Assembly: GCF_003710985.1 (NCBI RefSeq)
Contig: NZ_RHHT01000003.1
Location: 170,312 to 234,311, forward strand
DNA from: Brevibacillus panacihumi
GTDB lineage: Bacteria > Bacillota > Bacilli > Brevibacillales > Brevibacillaceae
DNA: 64,000 nucleotides
Reading direction: 5' to 3'
Shown here one piece after another: positions 36,116 through 44,691 of this stretch (within the stretch, counting starts at the first letter, position 1; every line of letters starts with the position of its first letter). Both the position numbers and the translations under genes were made by a program. Below the pieces are notes generated by a model. The model was not told the origin of the DNA, did not search any database, and saw only the letters and a program-made list of their open reading frames with translations.

Positions 36116-36649
36116 ATGGAATTGACGCATGTAATCTGGATGCTCCTGATCGTGTTTGTCCTGCATGACCTGGAAGAGATCATCGTCGTGGAAAACTGGC
36201 TGATTCGCCATCGCGAACGGCTTGCTCGAAGCATACCCGCTTTTGCGCAAAAGACGTTTCAGCCGATGCTGTCCATGAGCACCGCCCAGTTCTCGGTGGC
36301 AGTCACCTGCATCTTTGCGGTATTGTCTGCCGCTGTCCTCCTGACGGTTCTGACCTGGCAAGCGGGCACGTACTTGACTTTCTTCCTGGTCTGCCTGCAC
36401 GTTCTTTTTCTGCATGTCTTTACCCATATCGGACAAAGCCTGCTGTTTCGCACCTACACCCCTGGCGTCGTCACAGCAGTAGTACTGGTACTTCCTTACA
36501 GCGTGTACACCTATTACCGCTTGCTTGCGGAAGGATGGATCAGCTGGTCGATGATCGGAGAGACGCTGCCTTTTTCGCTGCTGGTGATTCCGGTTCTGTA
36601 TGTGGCCTTGACACTGGGAGAAAAGGCGATCAAACCGCTGAAAGGCTAG
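36116..36649 (+). CDS. HXXEE domain membrane protein
   Basis: This hydrophobic protein of about 177 residues has around five membrane segments. Near the start, VIWMLLIVFVLHDLEEIIVVENWL carries the His-x-x-Glu-Glu motif (HDLEE) that names the HXXEE family; further conserved polar residues sit in HVLFLHVFTHIGQSLLFRTYTPGVVTA. The family function is unknown. The ATG at 36116 follows AAAGGGGAAAG. It lies directly downstream of the TetR gene, an arrangement that parallels TetR-DoxX at 9233-10204. Confidence 0.82.
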   Translation: MELTHVIWMLLIVFVLHDLEEIIVVENWLIRHRERLARSIPAFAQKTFQPMLSMSTAQFSVAVTCIFAVLSAAVLLTVLTWQAGTYLTFFLVCLHVLFLHVFTHIGQSLLFRTYTPGVVTAVVLVLPYSVYTYYRLLAEGWISWSMIGETLPFSLLVIPVLYVALTLGEKAIKPLKG

Positions 36650-36769
36650 TTGGCAAAAGGAAAACTGGACTGGCGACCTTTCCAAAATTGACAGACTATT
36701 CTACAATGGGGAGGACAAGCAAAGCGTGACAACACAACAAGAACAGGCAGATACTGGAGGTGCGCATAC

Positions 36770-38008
36770 GTGATTGATGCAGAACGTCTGTGGGAACGGC
36801 TGATGCAGCTTGGCACGATTGGCAGACAAGCAGAAGGAGGGGTGACCAGGCTTTCCTTTACCCCGGAGGAACGGGCGGCCAAAGACTTGGTGACACGTTT
36901 TATGCAGGAAGCAGGGTTAACCGTAAGAGAGGACGAGATCGGCAATCTGATTGGCCGCAAAGAGGGCAAGAATCCTGCGGCACCAGTAGTGCTGGTCGGC
37001 TCCCATATCGATTCGGTGCCGAATGGCGGTGATTTTGACGGCCCGCTTGGCGTCCTCGCCGGAGTAGAGATCCTGCAAGCGATGAATGAGCGCGGCGTGG
37101 AGACAGAGCATCCCATCGAGGTCATTGCTTTTACCGATGAAGAAGGAACGCGCTTCGGCTATGGCATGCTCGGGAGCAGGGCGCTCGGAGGCCGGCTGCA
37201 AATCGAGGAGTTGGACGCCCAAGACGAGGAAGGGATCTCCATCGCTGAAGCCATGCGGCATAACGGACTCGATCCTGCACAGATCGGCCGTGCGAAGCGG
37301 GAGCCGGGAAGTGTAAAGGCATACGTGGAATTGCATATCGAACAGGGAAAAGTCCTCGAGAGCCGCGGCTTGTCTGTGGGCGTCGTCAAGGGGATCGCTG
37401 GACCGATCTGGGTCAAATTTACGCTCGAGGGTGAAGCAGGGCACGCTGGTACGACACCGATGACGATGCGCCGCGATCCGCTGGCAGCCGCGTCAGAGAT
37501 CATGCTGGTCATCGAAAGGGAGGCGGCCCGGACAAGTAGCACAGTCGGCACGGTCGGCAAGCTGCAAGTATTTCCCGGCGGGGCGAATGTCATCCCGGGG
37601 CGCGTCGAGTTTACGCTTGATCTGCGTGACGTCGATGAAGCAGTGCGTACCCGTGTCGAAGAGAGCATTTTGCGGGAAGCAAAAGAAATTTGCCAGCGCC
37701 GCGGGGTCAAGCTGCTGGTAGAAGACCTGCAGCGCATGGCTCCGGTGATCTGCTCTCAGGAGGTGCAGCAGGCAGCCCTGGCAGCATGCGAGGCAGAGGA
37801 GCTGGAGACCATGATTCTGCCAAGCGGCGCCGGACATGACGGCATGCAGCTGGTAGATTTTTGTCCTGTCGGCATGATTTTCGCCCGTTCCCGGGATGGC
37901 ATCAGCCACAACCCGGCGGAATATACGTCCAAAGAGGATTGTGCGAAGAGTGCCGCGGTTTTGTATCGCACGGTACTTGCATTGGCGTCACCATCACCCC
38001 GAAAATAA
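36770..38008 (+). CDS. Zn-dependent M20 hydrolase, N-carbamoyl-amino acid hydrolase / allantoate amidohydrolase type
   Basis: This 412-residue M20C-type enzyme hydrolyses a carbamoyl or ureido amide. Seen are [28 protein letters not shown] (metal ligands, about residues 78-105), [56 protein letters not shown], and the late [13 protein letters not shown] and [11 protein letters not shown]. These are the pattern of L-carbamoylases and allantoate amidohydrolases. The GTG start has GGAGGTG 7 bases upstream. It is followed after 28 bases by another M20 hydrolase gene. The true substrate is undetermined; no hydantoinase or allantoinase gene is nearby. Confidence 0.88.
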   Translation: MIDAERLWERLMQLGTIGRQAEGGVTRLSFTPEERAAKDLVTRFMQEAGLTVREDEIGNLIGRKEGKNPAAPVVLVGSHIDSVPNGGDFDGPLGVLAGVEILQAMNERGVETEHPIEVIAFTDEEGTRFGYGMLGSRALGGRLQIEELDAQDEEGISIAEAMRHNGLDPAQIGRAKREPGSVKAYVELHIEQGKVLESRGLSVGVVKGIAGPIWVKFTLEGEAGHAGTTPMTMRRDPLAAASEIMLVIEREAARTSSTVGTVGKLQVFPGGANVIPGRVEFTLDLRDVDEAVRTRVEESILREAKEICQRRGVKLLVEDLQRMAPVICSQEVQQAALAACEAEELETMILPSGAGHDGMQLVDFCPVGMIFARSRDGISHNPAEYTSKEDCAKSAAVLYRTVLALASPSPRK

Positions 38009-38036
38009 AAGTCCCAAATTTGAGGAGGAGAACAGG

Positions 38037-39230
38037 ATGACAACGACCGTCGCAACGCTGAATCAAGCTGTAGAGGAAATCAAGGAGCAGGTGATTGCGT
38101 GGAGGAGGTATCTGCATCAACATCCGGAGCTGTCTTTCCACGAAGAAAAAACGGCACAGTTCGTCTTTGATACGCTGCAATCCTTTGGCAATCTCGAGAT
38201 TAGCCGTCCGACCCAGACTAGTGTCATGGCTCGCCTGATCGGCCCTGAGCCGGGGACTGTGCTGGCGATGCGCGCTGACATGGATGCGTTGCCGATAACC
38301 GAAGAGAACACATTCGAGTTCGCCTCCCAAAACCCGGGTGTGATGCACGCCTGCGGTCATGACGGGCATACCGCCATGCTGCTTGGTGCGGCAAAGCTGC
38401 TCGCGGGGATGAGAGATCAGATCAAAGGGGAAATCCGCTTTTTATTCCAGCACGCGGAAGAACTTCATCCTGGCGGAGCGGAAGAAATGGTCCAGGCTGG
38501 CGTCATGGAAGGCGTCGACCTGGTGATTGGGACGCATCTGTGGGCTCAGATGGAATACGGCAAGGTCGGCATTAGTTCAGGTCCTGTGATGGCGGCTCCC
38601 GACACCTTCTGGATTACAGTGCAGGGAAAAGGCGGCCATGCCGCAATTCCGCATCAGACGATCGACAGCATAGCCGTCGCGGCCCAGGTCGTGACCAATC
38701 TGCAGCATATCGTCTCCCGCAATACCGATCCTTTGGACAGTCTCGTGATTTCCGTCACGCAATTTGTTGCCGGGACCACACATAATGTCATTCCGGGTTC
38801 GGTCGAGATGTGCGGTACGGTGCGCAGCTTCGATCCTGCCTTGCGCGAAAGCGTCCCCGGCTTGATGGAGCGCGTGATCAAAGGGATTACAGAGGCGCAT
38901 GGAGCTTCCTATACCTTCAAGTACGTAAATGGCTACCGTCCCGTCATCAATGACGAGGAGGTCAGCCGTCTGATGGAAGAAGTCGTCGTCGAAACACTGG
39001 GTCCGGAGTGGGTTGTAAAAAGCCGCCCGACGATGGGCGGGGAGGATTTTTCCGCCTTCCAGCAAAAAGCGCCTGGCTGCTTCTTTTACATCGGGGCCGG
39101 CAATGAGGAGAAGGGCATCGTTTATCCGCATCACCACGCTCGCTTCACGGTGGACGAGGACGCGCTCGAGATCGGCGTGAAGACATTCGTCAATGCGGCT
39201 AGAAAGATTGTAATGGACAAAAAAGCTTGA
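38037..39230 (+). CDS. M20D family amidohydrolase
   Basis: This metallo-amidohydrolase of about 397 residues is related to hippurate and N-acetyl-amino acid hydrolases. Motifs are WRRYLHQHPELSFHEEKTAQFV, VLAMRADMDALPITEENTFEF, GVMHACGHDGHTAMLLGAAKLL, FLFQHAEELHPGGAEEMVQ and GGEDFSAFQQKAPGCFFYIGAGNE. The ATG at 38037 follows GAGGAGGAG; an earlier in-frame start lies inside the preceding gene and is rejected. It forms a two-gene unit with the upstream M20C enzyme and ends at a terminator at 39255. It is a clear relative of the amidohydrolase at 23322-24524. Confidence 0.9.
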   Translation: MTTTVATLNQAVEEIKEQVIAWRRYLHQHPELSFHEEKTAQFVFDTLQSFGNLEISRPTQTSVMARLIGPEPGTVLAMRADMDALPITEENTFEFASQNPGVMHACGHDGHTAMLLGAAKLLAGMRDQIKGEIRFLFQHAEELHPGGAEEMVQAGVMEGVDLVIGTHLWAQMEYGKVGISSGPVMAAPDTFWITVQGKGGHAAIPHQTIDSIAVAAQVVTNLQHIVSRNTDPLDSLVISVTQFVAGTTHNVIPGSVEMCGTVRSFDPALRESVPGLMERVIKGITEAHGASYTFKYVNGYRPVINDEEVSRLMEEVVVETLGPEWVVKSRPTMGGEDFSAFQQKAPGCFFYIGAGNEEKGIVYPHHHARFTVDEDALEIGVKTFVNAARKIVMDKKA

Positions 39231-39254
39231 TACCACGCGACTTGTGGTTATAAA

Positions 39255-39290
39255 AAAGACCGTCAGGGTGCTTCCCCGACGGTCTTTCTG
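39255..39290. terminator. Terminator between the M20 genes and rsiV
   Basis: AAAGACCGTC pairs with GACGGTCTTT around a CAGGG...CCCC inner stem, with T residues after it. It is flanked by A runs that could also stop minus-strand transcription coming from rsiV (stop at 39299). Confidence 0.85.
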
Positions 39291-39298
39291 CTTGAACA

Positions 39299-40186
39299 TT
39301 ACTTGATGTATTGATGACTGACCAGATCGTCTGACAATACTTCAGTAGGAATGACAAATTCTACGACACCCATATAGCCTGGTGCCACGTCGTATTCATT
39401 GAAGACAATGACGAGCTTGCCAGCGTTGTTGATATAAAAATTTTGGTCTTTCGCAATGGAAGTGAACGCATCCGTCATCTGCTCTTCCTCACCCGTTGGA
39501 ATCCAGTATACCTTTTGGGGATCTGCCGCCATCTGAGCCCTCATTTGTTCTTTGATATTTTCGCTAATCCGTTCGATATACTGATCGTCTTTAAACAACA
39601 TCGGCAATGTGATGAGCAATTGATTCTTTTTATCAATAGTATCAATCTTGATTCGGGTTGATGCAGACCCTGCGATCTCTAGGACGTATCGTTCGATCGA
39701 GAGAATGTCGTCATTATCTGTTTTCACTTCGTAACCTGCGACCAGCCCCAGATGCCCTTCACCTAGTTTTCTTATTTCTTTGATTTCTGCCTGGAACTTG
39801 TCATATAGTTCCTTGCTTTCTTTGAAATACTTCTCGTTCAATCCGGCCTCGAGTGCTTTGTTTTCGAGGTGGGCAATGGAGGGAACCTTAATATCCGCAT
39901 TGTAATTTAGTTCGTCGATCACATATTCCTTCCATGTCAGCACTTTGATAATCCGGTCCACGCCGGGGATCGAGGACAAGGCGTTCGCTACGGTCGGACT
40001 GGCATTAATGGTAGCGACGAAGATGACAGCAGCAGCTCCGATAGCAGCCAACCCTTTGGATTTGGGGCTTCTGTTTCTTTTCATTTTCAAAGATTGGGTA
40101 ATGGCCCTGTCTACGACGAAATCCAGCTCTGCCGGTATGGGCACTTCTTGATACTCTTTTCGCAACTGATCTATTTTATTGTTCAT
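39299..40186 (-). CDS. rsiV: Anti-sigma factor RsiV-like
   Basis: This 295-residue single-pass membrane protein has a short cytoplasmic anti-sigma head (residues 1-42), one helix (GLAAIGAAAVIFVATINAS) and an extracellular domain. Its C-terminal part, from INNAGKLVIVFNEYDVAPGYMGVVEFVIP, is the DUF3298 type seen in RsiV. In B. subtilis RsiV holds SigV inactive and binds lysozyme, which triggers its cleavage. It overlaps sigV by four bases (ATGA) and is the last gene of the oatA-sigV-rsiV group. Lysozyme sensing here is inferred from family and neighbours. Confidence 0.85.
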   Translation of the reverse strand: MNNKIDQLRKEYQEVPIPAELDFVVDRAITQSLKMKRNRSPKSKGLAAIGAAAVIFVATINASPTVANALSSIPGVDRIIKVLTWKEYVIDELNYNADIKVPSIAHLENKALEAGLNEKYFKESKELYDKFQAEIKEIRKLGEGHLGLVAGYEVKTDNDDILSIERYVLEIAGSASTRIKIDTIDKKNQLLITLPMLFKDDQYIERISENIKEQMRAQMAADPQKVYWIPTGEEEQMTDAFTSIAKDQNFYINNAGKLVIVFNEYDVAPGYMGVVEFVIPTEVLSDDLVSHQYIK

Positions 40187-40695
40187 TTTACTTGTTCTCC
40201 TTTTGTCGGCTCGACTGTCATCTTTATTCGTAAAAGCTGAAGGGCCTGATACAGCCTCGTTTTAATCGTATTTACGTTCTCGCCAAGGACATCCGCGACT
40301 TCTTCTATTTTCATATCCTCAAAATATCTCAATACGATGACGCTTCGGTATTTCACTGGCAGATCATCAAGGGATCTTTGCAAATCCAAGTCCGAGTATA
40401 TATCCTCTGCGCCCATCGCGTGGAATTCTATGATTTCATGGTCCGCCATGTGAACGATCTTCTTCCTGCGGAGAAAATCCAAAGCGGTGTTCACCACGAT
40501 TCGGTAGAACCAGCTTTTGACCGCTTCGGAATCCTTCAAGCGATCCATATTGGTCATGGCTTTATAAATGGCGTCCTGGACGATATCGAGCGCATCTTCC
40601 TTGTTTTTGACATAGCTGTACGCGAGCCGGTAGACATTCTCTTTATGCTCGGTGATACAGAGGATCAGCAATTTTTCGTGTTTCCTGTTCAACAT
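40183..40695 (-). CDS. sigV: ECF sigma factor, SigV-like
   Basis: This 170-residue extracytoplasmic-function sigma factor has region 2 (VYRLAYSYVKNKEDALDIVQDAIYKAMTN and SEAVKSWFYRIVVNTALDFLRRKK) and region 4 (LPVKYRSVIVLRYFEDMKIEEVADVLGENVNTIKTRLYQALQLLR). Its pairing with an RsiV-type anti-sigma and the oatA gene supports a SigV identity and a lysozyme-response role. The ATG follows AGGAAGGGC. A 59-base gap separates it from oatA upstream and contains no clear ECF promoter, so it is probably transcribed from the oatA promoter. Confidence 0.88.
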   Translation of the reverse strand: MLNRKHEKLLILCITEHKENVYRLAYSYVKNKEDALDIVQDAIYKAMTNMDRLKDSEAVKSWFYRIVVNTALDFLRRKKIVHMADHEIIEFHAMGAEDIYSDLDLQRSLDDLPVKYRSVIVLRYFEDMKIEEVADVLGENVNTIKTRLYQALQLLRIKMTVEPTKGEQVK

Positions 40696-40754
40696 GTCGT
40701 ATTGCCCTTCCTAACTTGATTGAGGTGTTTTATGAATAAAACGAATGGAGAGGT

Positions 40755-42653
40755 TCAAAAAGTTTGTGCTACAGCTTTCGCAAGAATCGAGGCGTAATAC
40801 TCGGCACCGTCCCGGTTCAGATGCACGCCATCACGATAGAAGTATTCGCCCTTGCCCTCGCTGGCTGAATACCAGTCTACTATAGCGGTATTGTTGAATT
40901 CATTGGAAACCTCTGCAATCGTTGCATTGACCGTATCCTGCCAATTCCTGGGGACCCGTGTATTTACTAAAACGACCTGCTTCGCATCGCTAAGCGAATG
41001 AAGCAAGGCTCGTAATTGCTTTTTGCTGAAAGCTCCATTCGTCCCCAGCTCAATGATGATCCGGTCGCCTAGCTTGCCCTGTGCCTTGAGCTGGTCAATG
41101 GCATCCTGTGCCTGCCGCATCTGACGGCCGACCTTCCCGTCCACGGCTATACCGGGGAGCATTTTTGCGAGAAAAGGTTTCGCATCCAGGATGACGGAAT
41201 CTCCAATCGCTGTGATGCCTTTTCCTGATTCGATGATGTCCGGTGGCACAAGTGTCTGGGCTTCCGGATGAGCCGTGTCTTGTGCTGCAGACGCGGGTTT
41301 CCGGGCTTCCGGATGCTTCGTATCTTGTACGGTGGATGGCGTTTCTGGTTGCTTCGATCCGTTCTGTGAGCCTGCTGTTTCGACAACATGTGCAGGAAGT
41401 CCCTCTTTGGACTGGGAGATGCTGCAGGCGGACGGAATAAGGAATGCCGGCAAAATGGCTGCAAGAATAACCGGAAGGACGCGTCGGCGCAGCGGAGAGT
41501 ATGACATTTTCCAGTGGAGGTGTACTCTTCCTCGCCGAAAAGGCTCCTCGATATATCGATAAGAGAAAGCGGCAAGTATCAGGCTCGCTGCCAGTTGCAG
41601 GATGATCCTGGTCACTCCGGCATCATCCGTATTCGCGTCAGGACTCGTCAGGATGATGACTGGGTAATGCCATATGTACAAGCTGTACGACCGGACCCCT
41701 AACCAGCGCAGAGGCTTGCAGCCCATGATTTTTCCTACCCTGCTTGCCGGATGTGAAAGGACGGCAATTACGGCTGCAGCAATCAAAGACAAAAACAGCA
41801 ATCCTCCGCGATAAAGCCAATCGTCATATTCAACGGTTTGATAGATGAACAAGATGAGAGCCAAGATCCCGATGCCGCCTGCGATATCGAGCGTATTGCG
41901 AGCAGCCGTTGAGACCCGATCATTCATCTTCTGACTCGGCCATACTACCGCCAAGGCAGCGCCGGTCAAGAGGGCGAAAGCACGAGTATCCGTACCATAG
42001 TAAACGCGGCTGGGATCTGTACCCGGTACATAAATCATAGCCATGGCCATAGCAGAAAGCGCCGCGCCTGCCAGGATCAGCAAGGCAAGTGTCCCGCGAC
42101 GGGAGGCAATTTTTAATCCGATCACGAGCAGCAATGGCCACATCACATAAAATTGTTCCTCAACAGACAGGGACCAGAGGTGCCCGATCGGGGAGGGGGG
42201 GCCAAAGCTCTCAAAGTACGATACCTGGTGAAAAATCAGCCACCAGTTGTTTATGTAAAAAAGCGAAGATAGAAAATCTCCCTGGAGAGCGTGCAATCGG
42301 GAGGAATCTACAAAGTAAAGCCATGCAGCCACAAACAGCAGCATGCCAATCATAGCCGGAAGCAATCTGCGGGCTCTGCGGATCCAGAAATCTACTAGAC
42401 TCAGCCTCTGATGCCTGTTCCATTCCGTAATGATTTGATCCGTAATGAGGTATCCGGAAATGACAAAAAAGATCCCGACGCCAAGCAAGCCTCCCTGCGC
42501 CCATTTCAGATTCAGGTGGTAAGCAATGACGGCAAGGACGGATAATGCTCTGAGACCATCAAGTCCCGGCATATAACGTTTGGCATTTGCCCGATGCACA
42601 CCTGCCTGGCTTCCGGTGGTTTGATGTCTGAACAGCTTCGTGTTGTCGTTCAT
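40755..42653 (-). CDS. oatA: Peptidoglycan O-acetyltransferase (OatA-type acyltransferase-3 + SGNH)
   Basis: This 632-residue membrane enzyme acetylates MurNAc O6, giving lysozyme resistance. The N-terminal acyltransferase-3 domain has about ten helices (YMPGLDGLRALSVLAVIAYHLN, FFVISGYLITDQI, GHLWSLSVEEQFYVMWPLLL, YSLYIWHYPVIIL). A linker of about 60 residues contains a repeated QDT-x-HPEA unit. The extracellular SGNH esterase/transferase domain has ITAIGDSVILDAK (Ser near 485), IELGTNGAF, and RDGVHLNRDGAEYYA near 605. In B. subtilis oatA follows sigV-rsiV; here it precedes them. A weak ECF-type promoter may lie upstream. Confidence 0.9.
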   Translation of the reverse strand: MNDNTKLFRHQTTGSQAGVHRANAKRYMPGLDGLRALSVLAVIAYHLNLKWAQGGLLGVGIFFVISGYLITDQIITEWNRHQRLSLVDFWIRRARRLLPAMIGMLLFVAAWLYFVDSSRLHALQGDFLSSLFYINNWWLIFHQVSYFESFGPPSPIGHLWSLSVEEQFYVMWPLLLVIGLKIASRRGTLALLILAGAALSAMAMAMIYVPGTDPSRVYYGTDTRAFALLTGAALAVVWPSQKMNDRVSTAARNTLDIAGGIGILALILFIYQTVEYDDWLYRGGLLFLSLIAAAVIAVLSHPASRVGKIMGCKPLRWLGVRSYSLYIWHYPVIILTSPDANTDDAGVTRIILQLAASLILAAFSYRYIEEPFRRGRVHLHWKMSYSPLRRRVLPVILAAILPAFLIPSACSISQSKEGLPAHVVETAGSQNGSKQPETPSTVQDTKHPEARKPASAAQDTAHPEAQTLVPPDIIESGKGITAIGDSVILDAKPFLAKMLPGIAVDGKVGRQMRQAQDAIDQLKAQGKLGDRIIIELGTNGAFSKKQLRALLHSLSDAKQVVLVNTRVPRNWQDTVNATIAEVSNEFNNTAIVDWYSASEGKGEYFYRDGVHLNRDGAEYYASILAKAVAQTF

Positions 42654-42694
42654 GATGATTCAGTCCTTACGTTTGTTTTATCGGATAAAGCTAG

Positions 42695-42722
42695 GACGGC
42701 CAGACTTGGGTAAAAAGTTTTG
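42695..42722 (-). promoter_or_regulatory. Candidate ECF-type promoter upstream of oatA
   Basis: On the minus strand CAAAAC (complement of 42717-42722) and CGTC (complement of 42695-42698) resemble the AAC -35 and CGTC -10 motifs used by SigV-type factors. The 18-bp gap is longer than the usual 16, so this is a weak candidate for autoregulated oatA-sigV-rsiV transcription. Confidence 0.3.
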
Positions 42723-42763
42723 ATGAGGAGAAAATTTATTTCTCTTTATTTTCAGTTAATTCC

Positions 42764-42787
42764 AACTTCAGGCAATTGTGCTATAAT
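42764..42787 (+). promoter_or_regulatory. Extended -10 promoter of the ABC export operon
   Basis: A perfect -10 TATAAT (42782-42787) is preceded by TGTGC, giving an extended -10. A weak -35-like segment about 16-17 bases upstream lies near TTCCAA. It sits 58 bases before the first ATPase start. Confidence 0.65.
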
Positions 42788-42844
42788 TTATTCTTCGAAA
42801 AGTCTATCTACTTCGAGTGATTATGCAAAAAGCGGGGGGTTTTC

Positions 42845-43531
42845 ATGCCGTTTATCACGGAGACAAAAGATCTGGGCCGCATTTTTGGAAGCGGTTCTGC
42901 TGCGGTTCACGCCTTGCAAGGAATTGATCTGCAGGTCGAAAAAGGGAAGCTGCTCGTGCTGAGAGGCCGTTCCGGTTCCGGAAAAACGACCTTGCTCAAT
43001 CTGCTTGGCGGATTGGACCGACCGACCAGCGGGGAGGTTTACTTCCAGGGAACAGAGATTGGGAGACTGCCAGATCGAAATCGCACAAAAATCAGAAGAC
43101 AAGGCATGGGATTTATTTTTCAATCGTTTGGCTTGTTTCCTTTGATGTCTGCGGCGGAGAATGTGGAGTTCGGCCTGCGCTTGTCAAAGGTCGCCACCAG
43201 GGAATGGAAGACGAGAATCAACGAGTCGCTGGAGCTTGTTGGATTGAGCAAAAGAGCCCATCATCGCCCATATGAGATGTCGGGCGGAGAACAGCAGCGC
43301 TGCGCGATTGCCCGGGCAGTGGCTCATCGACCGCAGCTGCTGTTGGCCGATGAACCAACGGCAGAATTGGACAGCAAGACGGGCAAAAAAATCAGCGGCG
43401 TTTTTCGCAAGCTGGTGGAAGAAGAAGGGATGAGCATTATCATGACTACGCATGATCCGAGTGTGATGGAGGTGGCCGATATTGTATACGAATTGGAAGA
43501 CGGAACCATCCGTCAAAGCAAGCTTGCCTAG
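42845..43531 (+). CDS. ABC transporter ATP-binding protein (MacB/LolD-like)
   Basis: This 228-residue ATPase powers the adjacent export system. It has Walker A GRSGSGKTT (about residues 41-49), the Q-loop FIFQSFGLFPLMSAAENVEFGL, signature MSGGEQQR near 145, Walker B LLLADEPTAELD near 165 and the switch His in IIMTTHDPSV. Sequence style (GGLDRPTSGEV) is that of the MacB/LolD group. The ATG follows a run of six G. The next gene encodes the adaptor and begins within a few bases. A second ATPase is encoded at the far end of the operon. Confidence 0.93.
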   Translation: MPFITETKDLGRIFGSGSAAVHALQGIDLQVEKGKLLVLRGRSGSGKTTLLNLLGGLDRPTSGEVYFQGTEIGRLPDRNRTKIRRQGMGFIFQSFGLFPLMSAAENVEFGLRLSKVATREWKTRINESLELVGLSKRAHHRPYEMSGGEQQRCAIARAVAHRPQLLLADEPTAELDSKTGKKISGVFRKLVEEEGMSIIMTTHDPSVMEVADIVYELEDGTIRQSKLA

Positions 43532-43535
43532 CCTG

Positions 43536-44678
43536 ATGAGGCATGCAGCGATCGCATCCGCTTTTGCAACGCTGCTGTCCGGCTGTTCCCTGTTGCCCAA
43601 GGAAGAACCGATCCTCGCGCCTCCGCTGGTAGAGCCTGTCCAGGTCACGTATGACGTAGCAGAAGTCACGCTCGGAACGATCAAGAGGAGTATCAGAGGA
43701 ACAAGCACCTTTACCACTGTCGACAAAAAGGAGCTCTCTTTCCCGGAGAGCAAGGGCTTGCGGCTGAAGACGCTGAATGTCAGCAGCGGGGATATGGTGA
43801 AGGCGGGGCAGGTTCTGGCTGAGCTCGATGCAACCGAGCTGGAGCGAAGCATCGAGATGGCGAAGTATGAAGTAGACAAAGCCAAGCTGGAGCTTTTGGA
43901 GGCCCAGCAGGATAACCAATACGAGGTGGAAGAGGCCAGGTTGAATGTCCTCAAGGCAGAAATGAACGCCAAGGTCAGCGAGACCAAACTCGCCCAGATC
44001 GAGCTGGAGCAAGCCAAGTTAAAGCTGGCGGAGCTGGAAGATCCCAAACGGCGTGAATACAAGATCGAGCGTGCGAAATTGAATGTCAAGCAACGGGAGA
44101 TGGATCTGGCCAGTTTGCAAAAAAGATTGGCGGATACCAAGCTTATCGCTCCGATGGACGGATTGGTTCTTTTCGTCAGCAATGAGCAGGTCGGCGACGA
44201 GATAGATGCCCATCAAACGCTGGTGACCATCGGTGATCCAAACAAGCTGCATGTACTCTATACGGCCCCGGAACGAGATACGATCAAGGATGTGAAGGAT
44301 GGAGTAAAGGCACTCATCAAGCTGCCGGACGGGACAGAGGTAGAAGGAATTGTCGTACAGACTCCATTGAATGTACCCGATGATGTGCCTGAGGAGCTGA
44401 AGCGCTTGTACCACCGCAGCCTGCTCATCGCACCGGTCAAACCACTGCTGGGAATAGAAGTGGGCACCTCCGTGTACTTCGAGATTGTCGTGGAGCAGCA
44501 GGAAAATGCGGTGATCATCCCGAGCAAAGCATTGCGCGCATTCAATGAGAGAATGTATGTCCATGTACTGGAAGAGGACGTGAAAAAGGAAGTTGACGTC
44601 ACAGTGGGCATCAAAACCGAGGCCGAAGTAGAAATCTTAAGCGGACTGCAGCCGGGCCAGTTGGTCATTTTGGAATAA
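43536..44678 (+). CDS. HlyD/MacA-type adaptor lipoprotein of ABC exporter
   Basis: This adaptor of about 380 residues links the exporter to the outside. A signal peptide with lipobox (AIASAFATLLSGC) is followed by a biotinyl-lipoyl half-motif (LRLKTLNVSSGDMVKAGQVLAELDATELE). Then comes a long helical hairpin of about 100 residues rich in E, K, A and L, and the second lipoyl half plus beta-barrel domains (DTKLIAPMDGLVLFVSNEQVGDEIDAHQTLVTIGD). The ATG at 43536 is used; the in-frame TTG at 43524, overlapping the ATPase gene, is an alternative since neither has a strong ribosome site. Confidence 0.87.
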   Translation: MRHAAIASAFATLLSGCSLLPKEEPILAPPLVEPVQVTYDVAEVTLGTIKRSIRGTSTFTTVDKKELSFPESKGLRLKTLNVSSGDMVKAGQVLAELDATELERSIEMAKYEVDKAKLELLEAQQDNQYEVEEARLNVLKAEMNAKVSETKLAQIELEQAKLKLAELEDPKRREYKIERAKLNVKQREMDLASLQKRLADTKLIAPMDGLVLFVSNEQVGDEIDAHQTLVTIGDPNKLHVLYTAPERDTIKDVKDGVKALIKLPDGTEVEGIVVQTPLNVPDDVPEELKRLYHRSLLIAPVKPLLGIEVGTSVYFEIVVEQQENAVIIPSKALRAFNERMYVHVLEEDVKKEVDVTVGIKTEAEVEILSGLQPGQLVILE

Positions 44679-44691
44679 GGGGGGAAGCATC

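Noticed and set aside
36687..36704. TTGACA and TACAAT before the carbamoylase-type gene as a promoter
   Set aside because: The two hexamers are only 8 bases apart, so they cannot form one sigma-A promoter.
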